Under the pieces are notes generated by a model. It did no database searches. It saw only the letters and a program-made list of their open reading frames with translations, and had not been told where the DNA came from. DNA of 64,000 bases from Planoprotostelium fungivorum. Lineage: Eukaryota > Evosea > Variosea > Cavosteliida > Cavosteliaceae. The DNA lies in assembly GCA_003024175.1 (NCBI GenBank), contig MDYQ01000158.1, forward strand, positions 1 through 64,000, given 5' to 3'. Position 1 is the first letter of the stretch. Each line of letters begins with the position of its first letter. Shown piece by piece: positions 35,582 to 45,083 of the stretch. The position numbers and the translations under genes are program-made.

Positions 35582-38379
35582 TCACTTTCGAAAATTGGTG
35601 GGGTCCGTCTTAAGCGGAGGCAGCTCTTCGTACGTTCTATCCGTTTCTTCTTCTGCAGGCCGAGCGGGCCTCCCAGGTGTACGGTGTCCGTAGGTGCTTG
35701 GTGAGTGAGGATTGTGCGAAGGGGGTGTCATCAGTGAGGGTGACGGTGAGCGAGGTGGAGAGATCATGTGATTATTCATGGAGCCATGGTGGGACATGGA
35801 GCCGTGGGGAAGAATTGGTTTGGGGGACATGGGATTTGAGAGCATGGAGCTGGGATGGGACATGGAGCCGTGGTGAGGTATCCCCGGAGAAGGCATGGAG
35901 GGGAAACCAGTGGTGGAGGGGAAGCCACCGGGTGACATGACCGTACGGGTACCCATGGGTGGCATGGAGCCGTACAATCCTTCAGACGGATTCCCAAATT
36001 GATTTTGTCCCATCGGACTGGGCATCACCCCACCCTGCAACTCGGGCAATCCTCCATAGTTCATCGTCTGATGACGTCATCATCATTTCGTCATCGATGA
36101 ACCCACCTGCTCTCGATTGTACGTGTCCACGGAGGATCTCAGTACGGGCAGACCACCGTACGGATCGTCTCGCTGTTCCCTGCCCAGGGCCGGTAAACCA
36201 CCGTACGGATCGTCTAATTCGGGCATCGAGCCGTAAGTGAGGGTGGGCTTGTTTCGGTGGTCCGTCACGATTCCGTTCTTCACTTGAATGTGACCGTAGA
36301 TGGAATCGTCCGGAGGCATCTGCTGCTGAGGTCGCCTGGGTGTTCCGTTGCTACCCCCCACGGTGGAAGATGGCATCCTTCCCTCGATGGAGGGTAACGT
36401 GTCGTACGTCGGGTCGATCATTGGCGTGGACGCTCCGTTACCTCCCTTTCTCATCCCCGGTGGTAGATTCTGCATCCTGAAGACACCCAAGATGATGTCT
36501 GCTCGCTGGTTGACGCCAGGGGAGGGGATCAATCGCTTGATCCACACTTTGCTCCTCTTGGTCGGATCGTTGAGAGACAGTCTGGGTTGGTAAGCGTCGA
36601 AGGTGGCGGCGGAGTAGGGTGTCGTGATGCCGTGGAGAGTCCCCAGGGCTTCTATGATGCTCTTCATTCGGTGGCTGTCGTGTTTCATGAAGGCGTAGGG
36701 TCCGGTGGATGCTGCGTCCTCGCGAGGTGGACGGTTGAATTCGAGTCCTCGGTGATGTTGGACAGCTGTCGGGTGATCAGATGATGAGATGATGATGAGA
36801 TGATGATGATGACGTGAACGTGGTGTTAAGGTGATGAAATGATGTGATGATGAGATGGTATCGAGATAGTGAAGAGATGATGAAGAGTGATGACACCTTC
36901 CAGGGAGTCAACAAAGGAGATTGCCAGACAGTTCGCATCGAAACGTACTAGAAAAGTTCCCCTCGGATGTTTCTTCAAGATTTCGTTGGCTTCCCCATCC
37001 GCAATGTTTCCAAAAAAGTACCTTGAAGGGGTGTCACCATCACACTACAACGAGCCAATTCACCCTGCCCGCGTGACATCGATGGAGAGACCTTCCCTGA
37101 GAGGTGTGGGTTTCTTCAAGCTCAACGATTCCAAGCTGGGGACTTCTCTTTCAGTCGATGAATTCACGGTGATGAAGCCATTTGTGTGAGCTTCCATCAA
37201 GATATGGTGAATGGCTGATTCTTGATCTGTCGCGAATGCCATCAGCTCACCATTCGAGTGATGATGACTCACCAACATGGGAGACGATGATGTTCTCCGG
37301 TTTCGTTTTAGACAATCGGGTCACAAAGGTCCCCGGTGGTTTATCTTTCAAGAGGCGTGACACTTCATCGTGTGACATGAAGCCCTGGAAACAACTGCAA
37401 TCGTCAGATTTCACCTCACTGTGTCCTCACTTGTATTGAAGTTCTTGTGAGGTCTGTGAAAAATAAATTTGAGTTCGAGTTGTATCGCATCACCTTTTCC
37501 ACACATCGTCTCAGAGGTTTAAACACTTGAAGAAAATTTCCAAAACGAAAGACACTGACGTGCTCGGTCCGTGAGGGATCTACGGACGTTATGGACATCG
37601 ACTGCGGAGACTCACCTAAGACGTAAGCCAACCGGGTGGCATCGTCATCGTTGAATGCAATGTCTCCGTTGCACTCTCCCGACAGTTTTTTCAAAAAGTG
37701 TGGCCAACTGACCATAAATTGCCCCTGGGACGGTTAAAGAAAGGACCCATATCGTAATGATATGATATGATATGGCTCACTTGAAAAGAGGCCTCCCAAA
37801 ATTTCTGTCCTGCTTCGTCTTTGATAATGTGCGAGAAGGTCGCAAAATCGGCTGCGAATGAATATGACTTCCTCCCTCCCGATACTTGGGTCATATCAGC
37901 CCCGGACGTCGATTTGAGAGATAGATCTCACCTCCGTCTTTATCTTTCTCTTTCTCTTTCTTGACGGGTGGTGATTTCGTCCCTTTTCTTCCATCGTGGT
38001 GCACCAGGTCAAGGAAGAGGGCCTCTTTGTAGAGTTTGATGTGTAACGTATCGAGTGTGATGCACAGCCGGTGAGATGATAGTACTCGCGAAAAGGTCCT
38101 TCTATGTTCTGGGAGGCAGATGTGTTCAAGGTATAAGAAGAGTTCCAGAGAGGCTTCTGCGATGTTTGTGTTGTACACTCTGGGTCTATCGTCTTTCTTC
38201 ATCCTCTGGTATTGATCGATTACGAGGAGTACATACTGGACCGACCGTATGTATTCCCACAAGCCCAGTCTGTTATCCTCACTCATCTTAGCCGACAGGA
38301 ACTCCAAGATGAGGTCGCATCTCCTCTGCGTCTGCTCCAGAGACTTCATAAAATCGAGTCTGTCCCTATTTGCTGCCAT
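35582..38379 (-). CDS. Cbl-like adaptor: 4H/EF-hand/SH2 (TKB) module, second SH2, tyrosine-motif tail
   Basis: Starts MAANRDRLDFMKSLEQTQRR; the first exon is helical (LWEYIRSVQYVLLVIDQYQR) and suits the four-helix bundle of Cbl. The next exons read HIIKDEAGQKFWEASFQ and MVSWPHFLKKLSGE, then VSVFRFGNFLQVFKPLRRC, closely following the Cbl EF-hand-like pattern. An SH2-like domain follows (GFMSHDEVSRLLKDKPPGTF, then VTRLSKTK). After FITVNSSTE comes a second SH2 (YFFGNIADGEANEILKKHPR, GTFLVRFDANCLAISF) with an intact FLVR arginine. The C-terminal 330 or so residues are Pro/Gly/Ser-rich and repeat tyrosine motifs: TYDTLPS, IYGHIQV, TYGSMPEL, DPYGGLPAL, DPYGGLPVL, NYGGLPEL, LYGSMPPM and TYEELPPL. 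No RING finger is visible. I infer a phosphotyrosine scaffold that is also a substrate. Introns include 36068-36106 and 37022-37063. Confidence 0.8.
36068..36106 (-). repeat. Introner-like intron, 39 nt
   Basis: Phase-0 intron of the Cbl-like gene (joins NREQ to TMNYGG). Donor GTGGG; 3' end TGATGACGTCATCAG, the same tail as introns at 3968-4004, 18845-18888 and 40487-40522 in unrelated genes. Confidence 0.7.
37022..37063 (-). repeat. Intron with CGTTGTAG core, 42 nt
   Basis: Intron just upstream of the second SH2 domain. In gene direction it begins GTGAATTGGCTCGTTGTAG and ends CTTCAAG. The CTCGTTGTAG core is shared with introns at 18514, 19738, 19955 and 43832. Confidence 0.65.
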
Positions 38380-38573
38380 CTTCTAAATTATGAAGAGTTG
38401 GGGTTGAACTACCCGAGATGGCAACCGGATCGGCCAGCCCACCACTCCTTTAGAAATCCTCGCGGTGGTTCGCGGTTTGTAGACCGTACCGCAATCGGGT
38501 CTACGGCATCAAGGTGTGGTTTTATTCTTTTTACGATCCGTTTTCTTTTCCCGCCCAACGTCGCCGTTAGAAG
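38380..38573. promoter_or_regulatory. Short divergent promoter region
   Basis: Only 194 bp separate the starts of the Cbl-like gene and the Mis18-like gene, so the two likely share a bidirectional promoter. No specific box was recognised. Confidence 0.45.
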
Positions 38574-39467
38574 ATGACACAACAGCAACAGGAGGATCCT
38601 TATGAGGGGAAAGTGCTCGTCTTTCAGTGTAGAGCTTGTTTCAATATCGTCGGCGATTCCACATTCTGGGTCACCAGTCACAGAGATTTGAGGACGATTT
38701 CACTGTCGAGTGAGATGATGTCGTGTATGATCGAAGCTCATCCGTTTCAGGAGCGACGCAGGTGGAAATCATCGAACAAGCGATCGAGACATCGAAGGCC
38801 GGAGTTGACGAGGGATGGTAAGTTTCTGAGCAGAAGAATCAACTGACACGAGAGTAGCACGTATAGAATCTTTCGGTGTGCATACGATGCGTGTCACATC
38901 TTGTTGGGAAGGAAGTACATCACAACAACAGCTAGTTTAGACCTGATGCGGTGAGCTGACGATTCTTGTAGTGGATTGGAGATGCTCATGAGATCAGAGA
39001 CGTTTGGTCGTTCTCGGCTGATGCAGTCGTAACGTGAGATCATCTTTTTAAAGATCAACTCTGATGCGTCCCAGTTATATCGTGGGTTCAGCAGAGACAC
39101 CGATATCTGAAGGACTGGATTGTCAAGCCCAGATTCGAAGATTATACGATGTGATCCATCCTCCATATTACCTCGTATCAATGCATCACAGGTACAAATG
39201 ATGGTCTTACAAACGAAAGCCGATACAACCGAAGAGATCCAACGGATAGACGAAGAAGTTCAACAGATCGGCCGACGGCTGGTCTCATTAGAAGGTCTGA
39301 TGAAGAAGTACCTCCAGAAGGAAGGAGCCCGGAGTGAGATTCAGAATAACGTGAGTCGAATGGAATGGTGAACTAAATTTATTCGTTTAAAGAGAAGAGA
39401 ATATAGAAGCGAGGGTGTCAACCACAGTGAAGGACAGAGACACGCTTGGAAGGCCATTCAAGAATGA
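38574..39467 (+). CDS. Mis18-like (Yippee-fold) protein
   Basis: Starts MTQQQQEDPYEGKVLVFQCR. The Mis18/Yippee pattern is visible across introns: VFQCRACFNIVGDSTFW with the first CxxC, then TISLS, then TYRIFRCAYDACHILLG with the second cysteine pair. After TTASLDLM an intron of 47 nt (about 38951-38997) is removed to give RDVWSFSADAVVT, which follows the family's LDxxRDxFxLxxxAI strand. The second cysteine pair is spaced Cx4C, not CxxC. The C-terminal part (MVLQTKADTTEEIQRIDEEV, QIGRRLVSLEGLMKKYLQ) is a coiled coil, as in Mis18-alpha/beta, which oligomerise through it. The last exon ends HAWKAIQE with TGA at 39465-39467. Known Mis18 proteins license CENP-A loading at centromeres, so a nuclear role is inferred. 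Confidence 0.75.
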
Positions 39468-39639
39468 ACGAAATCCATGTTTGATGAGATCTATCATGAG
39501 TTCAGAACTGTCTTTCGATCCTGATGAGATGAGATGGATGAATCGCCACTCTCAGTTTCGCTTACAAGAGGAAATTCCTTTCGTCAAAATAAAAACTCGC
39601 TTTTATTTCGCGGCGAACACTGTACAAAACCGAAACCAA

Positions 39640-41505
39640 TCAATGTGAGCTTCCCGCCCTGAGGTTGATGTTCTTTCCTCGTGGCACGATGAGAGCCCAA
39701 CACAGAGCGGAAGCTGCCTCCACGTCAGTCGACATCCACCTCCATCACACACCGATGAGTGAAGAAAAACCTCCGATCAAAAAGGCGACGGCCATGTTTC
39801 CATGAGCGATCGTGATGACCTGTCCGATGAGAAGAGCGACGACCAATTGGGGGATCACGACAAAGATGTTGAGTACACCTGCCCTCGTTAGCTCCACCTC
39901 CACACCTTCCTCACCGATGTAGAGACCACACTGCGATTCTTCTACACACAGGGCGACGAGGGTGAAGGGCAACACCATGACAACACTCCACGGGATACCG
40001 AGACCGGCCAGGAGGATGAATGCACCGGCCCTCGTGTGTACGAAGAACATGGGAATGAGGCAGACGGCCAGCATGAATTGTCCAAAGGAGTAGACGGGCT
40101 TGATGCCGACTTTAGATACGGCGTAGGGTAGACCGACTGAGGCTACCATGGTGATGGCCGAGTTGACGCACAAGGCGAGGGAACCGAATTGGACTCCGTG
40201 CTGGAAGGATTACGTTTGGCAGGTTGTAGATGGACTCACGTCGAATTTACGATATTCTTCACTGTCTTCGGGTGCCTCCGGGCTGCCGCCATAAATAGCC
40301 TCTCCCACCCAGGCTGTACCGTACAAGAAGACGGTGAACCACGCGATCCTGCCTCTCTTCAGCTACAAGAATAAAGCAAATAAAATACCATGTGAAAAAT
40401 TGTACGGCACAGACTCTTCGAAGGGAAGCAGGCATGACACCGATAGCCTCAAAAATCTTCTTGAACGGATTCACCATGGGTCCCATCTGATGACGTCATC
40501 ACACGTCATCCACCCGACCCACCTCTTCCTTCGTGATCCTCCTCTCAGGAGTGTAGTAGACGGTGATGGAGATGCAGATGATGAGAGTGATGGAGGCCAT
40601 GAGGAAGATAATCCTCTGATTCGAACCCATGAAGGGAAATACATTGATCATATCTACACCGGCCAGAGCGTAACCTGTCAGATTTCCCAGACCTTCCCGA
40701 ATGAGTGATGACGAATCGTGACGTCACGCACCCAGCATGAAGGAGAAGAGACTGCCGCCCCAGTTCTGCTGATCGGCAGGGGCGATATCTACAAGGAGGG
40801 CTCTGCAGGGACCTTGAACTGCGTTGTTGGCCAAGTCCATGATCCAGAATCCGATGATCTGATGGACGATGAGGTGACGTCGAGACGATGGATGCCGTGT
40901 CAGATGACTCACCGCGATGGTGATGGAGAGTCCGTTCCTGTGATCTGGAAATCCAAAGAGGACAGATGCACTTCCGGCATTCGATATGAGCATCTGTCCG
41001 ATGACTGATGTGGGGTATCAGGCCAGGTGAACATCGTTGGAAGATGATCTCACCGACGGCGACAGCTCCCCAGAGGATGTATGGTCTTCTTCTGCCCCAC
41101 TTGTGTGTCGTTCGATCACTGAGAACTCCCACGATGGGCTGAACGACCAGACCTGAAAGGGTTAAGGACGGTGCGTATGAAATGCAATCGTCATCACCCG
41201 AGATGGGACCGGCCAGCCAGGCGTAGGACACAGCTTCGGCCGAGATACCAAGGGAAAGAAAAATGGGGGTGGTCAGACCGATTTGAAGGGCCCCTTTTGA
41301 TGGTCAACCATTGTCGATCGTGTCACCTCTCACAGCCAAATTGGATACCCAAGAAGGAGATAGTCAGACAGATCATGTTGAAATTAGAGAGACGTGGCCG
41401 GTCATCTGGAGGTCCTCTCTCGCTGGAAGGAACATATGCTGGGATGTCTTCCTCGATGTCAAGCGGTTCGATGTAGAACTGCGAATCCTCCTCATCCAGC
41501 GACAC
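39640..41505 (-). CDS. SUT/SLC45-type sugar transporter (MFS/GPH)
   Basis: Starts MSLDEEDSQFYIEPLDIEED (acidic cytosolic N-terminus). Twelve membrane spans are plausible. The loop 2-3 signature of plant sucrose transporters and animal SLC45 is present: VGVLSDRTTHKWGRRRPYIL. Other conserved pieces are FGIQFGW-like span 1, WIMDLANNAVQGPCRALLVD, GSLFSFMLGAGNLTGYALAG and AWFTVFLYGTAWVGEAIYGG. Removing a short intron after FSSLIG (about 39739-39772) extends the last span as AASALCWALIVPRG and ends NINLRAGSSH at 39640, which suits a membrane protein better than the unspliced stop at 39745. Known relatives are H+-coupled sucrose, glucose or maltose symporters; the substrate is not predictable here. 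Introns include 40487-40522. Confidence 0.88.
40487..40522 (-). repeat. Introner-like intron, 36 nt
   Basis: Phase-0 intron of the sugar-transporter gene (joins ITKEE to MGPMVNP). Donor GTGGG. Its last 26 nt are identical to those of the intron at 3968-4004 in the ASH-repeat gene. Confidence 0.75.
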
Positions 41506-41993
41506 TGTCTTGTACCTGTATTTGTTTGCTTTGGGTGACCAAATGAACTTCTGCGATATCGTTCAGGAGAGGTGCTACGTGGTCAGACAACGAGGCAGCC
41601 CACTTTAAAGTCGAAACTCATTGAATCGTGTGTGATGCGTAGTGGTGGATGTGATGATAATGAGGGCGGCTGGATTCTGCAGAATCTCAAGGAAAGATCG
41701 GATCATTTTTCGCAAAGAAATACCCGAGAGCTCTGTTGTGGTCCACAAGAACCAAAATGGATCAAATTGAATGCTGAAGATTCTATATCCACCTCCCCTC
41801 TCTCATCGCTTGTGAATGTCACTGGCGTCGGAGATGATGACGATCGATGAATGATCGCGAGATGATCTTGTACATCAACCAAGGCTATCACGACTCACGA
41901 TCTATAGAATGTATTGTATCTGACACAACTTATGAGCATGCTGTTTACGTTGGCACCACACAAATCAAAGGGAAGTTCCTATACAATAAAACT
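41506..41993. other. Intergenic region
   Basis: 488 bp between the sugar-transporter start and the lipase stop, both leftward. Short open frames on both strands (41572-41850, 41703-41891) have no recognisable character. It probably contains the transporter promoter and the lipase 3' end. Confidence 0.35.
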
Positions 41994-43116
41994 TTACAAA
42001 ACACCCATGTATGTCATGTGATCGATCAGCTGATACCACCAGACAGAGTCCGAGCAGCTCCAATCTATTCGAGTCAGAAGCTGATCCCATCTCATCACCA
42101 TCTCACCTTCCGTGAAGGGACAGTGGACCCAAGAGGCGTTGTGTGTATCAGGAATCCAGTACTCTCGGTCGATATGTTGGTATCCCATACTCAGAAAGGG
42201 AAGGTGTGGGATGGCTGTTCGTGTCAGCGAGTTGTGAGAAGAGATGAGCTCACGATCTCTGCCGTTCGTGACTCTGACGGTGTGGATGAGATTCTGTCTC
42301 ATCCATCGGGAGAAGTTGATGTTTCCAACTCTGTGCGTCTTCAGTCAAATGGAGAGGTGGAGGGTCCACCTGGGAGAGCCGTAAGTCCAGAGGTAGAGGT
42401 CCTTCAGATCGATCATGTTGTTCAAGATGACATCGGCGGCCGTCAAGGTGGCCTGTGGGGCGCCGAAAGAATAGCCGATGAGATTCAGAGGGAGCTTTGG
42501 ATGTTCTTCTCTCAATTTTTTGATGGCTGCATGGATCGAGGGGCGAATGGCTGTGGCTGGTTGGTCGATGGAACGATTCTGATGTCTCACTCTGATAAGC
42601 ACTGAGGAAGCCACCGTGGACTAACGCATCGGGAACATTGAGATCGAAAGGAACAGCTTGTGCATACAGCAGACTCTCGGCCAGATTGTATACATTCTCA
42701 AGAGGCCGGAAGGCAAAGACAACTGTTCGAACCTCTCAACGGATGGGATCGGACATGAGAACAAACTCACTGTAATCTGAGGTGAAACCTGCGAAACCAA
42801 ACACGTTACCGTTGACGCCGTTGAAGAGGTGCGTAACATTCACTTGTGGAGCATCTGGCCAGCGGGTCTTGTTGCAAAACTCACATGTCCTTTGAATCGT
42901 ATGAGAAAATGCCAGACCAACTGTGACTCACCAGTTGGCCACTTGAGCAGGAGGAGAAATGGTCGAAAAGGCAATGAACACTCGTTCATATGCATCCTTC
43001 CATTGGACTTCTTCTCTCTCAGAGATAGTACTGGCGAGAGATAGAGCTACAATCAAGAGAAAGAGAAAACCAATCTTCGGAGACATCATCGATCTGGTCC
43101 TGCTCCGGCAGGCCAA
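41994..43116 (-). CDS. Secreted class 3 lipase
   Basis: The first ATG is at 43116 (MACRSRTRSMMSPKIG); starting at MSPKIGFLFLLIVALSLAST (43086) gives a cleaner signal peptide. After short introns the lipase_3 pattern appears: VNGNVFGFAGFTSDY, IVVFAFRPLENVYNLAESLL, VHGGFLSAYQS, and the nucleophile elbow LNLIGYSFGAPQATL (GxSxG form GYSFG). YGSPRVGN is completed over an intron; then come VRVTNGRD (Asp) and YQHIDREYW (His), so the Ser-Asp-His triad is present. A 42-nt in-frame intron near 42060-42100 gives the end CSDSVWWYQLIDHMTYMGVL, matching the family's final DHxxY motif. It likely hydrolyses acylglycerols outside the cell or in phagosomes. Exon borders are inferred by reading only. Confidence 0.87.
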
Positions 43117-43237
43117 TCTTTGAGATTTCCGGTTGCGTTCCGAGCTTAATTTGTAACTTTACAACAAGAGACGACCACAATTTTTCGTGAACTCAAAGAG
43201 ATGAAATCTCGCGGAAGGTGATCGTTTTATCATGATT

Positions 43238-44858
43238 TCAAGATTGGATCATTAGAAGGATCAGTCCAAGAGAGAAGATCAGAACGGAAGAGTGGACTCT
43301 GTTGATCACCGAGGAAGAAGTGCTGATCACCGAGGAGGAAGGAATGGTTATTGTGGAAGAAGACACTGTGGATGCTGCAGAAGAAGGGGAGGTTGTAGAG
43401 GTCGATGAGGTTGAGTAACTAGAAGTGGTGCTGAAGGAGCTTTGGGAGGGTGAGCAGGAGCCAAGACTGAGAAAGTCGGACGTGGCAGGGCAAGTGGACG
43501 TGACGATCGTTTGCACCGAATGGGCCAGATCGTTATAGTTGCCGATGTTTAGGAAATCACCGGGGCTGGACATCTGGGTCATGAATGTGATGTTCATGGG
43601 GCTGTTTCCTACACCGATGCCGTATACGGTGAGAGTGGAAGATAGGCTGTGTATCTGAGACAGCTCGTCCAACCAATTGATCCCGGAGCCATCATTTCGT
43701 CCTCCACTACCCATACAATTCGAATTGCTCCAGCTCCAACAGCCTCTCTGTACGTTCGGTACGTTGTTCTGACCGTCGGATAATATGAGAAGGATTTGAG
43801 GAATCGCTTCTCTTCGATTCAGGATCGACATCTACAACGAGTCAATTCTATACGGTAGAGATGACTCACGTTGAGAGCCGTAGATATACCACAGCCGATG
43901 CAAGAACTCTCTATAGATCCAGATCGGGGACGTGATGCATTGAGTGCCGTCATCAGAGAAGATTGATTGGACAGAAGCCCAGGCGTGGTACCATCAGCTT
44001 GGAATGAACGAGCATAACCATAGTTGCCGAAGGTGACGAGGCCCATGCGACTCTTGTTCGGCTGGATGACGAAAGAGGCGAACTGGTTAGTGAAGGATGC
44101 AATGTTGTTCCACAAGACGTTGTCTATGGATCCAGATATATCGAAAGCTGCAGTGGGTCAGTTGAAGGGTGAGGTGAAGTGACGCACCCAAAATGACATC
44201 TGCGGCTTGATTGCATGTGACGTTGGGACAAGCCCAATTTGTGAAGGCGGATAGAGAAGAAGAATCAACTCCGGACGAGGTGTTCGAAAACACAAAGAGT
44301 CCCCCAGTGTTGAGTTTGGCTCTGAAAATAGAGTGAGATGGGAGAATTCTGATGAACCACTTACGATGTGACGAACGATCCGGAGACGCTCAGACTTGTC
44401 ACGTATGTGCTGTTCTGTGGGATAGGTCCTTGGTATACATATGTACTGCCATCTGTAGATGTGAATTTGTCGGTGACAGCGAACAGATAGAGAGGCGTGG
44501 TGTAAGCTGAAGTCTGGCATCCCAAAGAGCAGCTCTGGTACAGGATGTTCTATACCACAGTCAGTGTATGTCCTTTAGCCGTGGCGGTGACTCACTGCAG
44601 GTCGGCCACTCTGAGTGTTGGACTGATCTGTGATGGAGATCACGTTCGAACCATCAAACTCGAAGCGCTGTCTCGATAGAGTGGAGGACCATGATATTCT
44701 TCCGGTGAGAGGGGTCTGCCGCAACCCTCAATCCTCGCCCACAACATGACACTCACCGAGTTGGGCGTGTCGGTGTATGCAAATTTGGCCGTAAACTCGG
44801 TGGTTGTCTGACCTACGGAAGATCTCAACAGTAGAAGGGTAAAGAGGAGCAGTTTCAT
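43238..44858 (-). CDS. Secreted or GPI-anchored vWA-domain protein
   Basis: Start at 44858 (MKLLLFTLLLLRSSVGQTTT), a clear signal peptide. The N-terminal third contains Cys-rich segments (YQSCSLGCQTS region, ATCNQAADVI-like). A von Willebrand factor A domain follows with the MIDAS motif in FDISGSIDNVLWNNI, then MGLVTFGNYGYARSFQ, and ILLILSDGQNNVPN. A Cys pair (SCIGCGIS) lies between. After the vWA domain comes a Ser/Thr stalk (SSYSTSSTSTTSPSSAAS) and a hydrophobic end (SSVLIFSLGLILLMIQS) that fits GPI attachment. I infer surface adhesion through metal-dependent ligand binding. A phase-0 intron at 43832-43869 ends in the recurrent TTGACTCGTTGTAG acceptor. Confidence 0.8.
43832..43869 (-). repeat. 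Intron with TTGACTCGTTGTAG acceptor, 38 nt
   Basis: Joins GISTALN to MSILNRREA in phase 0 within the vWA domain. The 3' end TTGACTCGTTGTAG combines a TTGAC branch-point-like site with the TAG acceptor, and the next exon bases ATG complete the CGTTGTAGATG motif. The same 3' module ends the intron at 19738 in the RGS-TBC gene. Confidence 0.75.
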
Positions 44859-45083
44859 ATTGAGGATGAGACTGAAAATGAATTCGTCTTCGACACCCGG
44901 CCTCCCGCGTGACATGCAGACGGCAGCAGAGGCGAGATTATTGTGACAATGCGCTGCCAAGACAACAAGCACAAATGCCATCAGAAGCACGGTTCAATCA
45001 CTTGAAAAGGTGAGATCGTCACATGCGGCACCCGAGAAGGTCACATCATGATGATAGATGACACCACGACACGAATGATCCCT

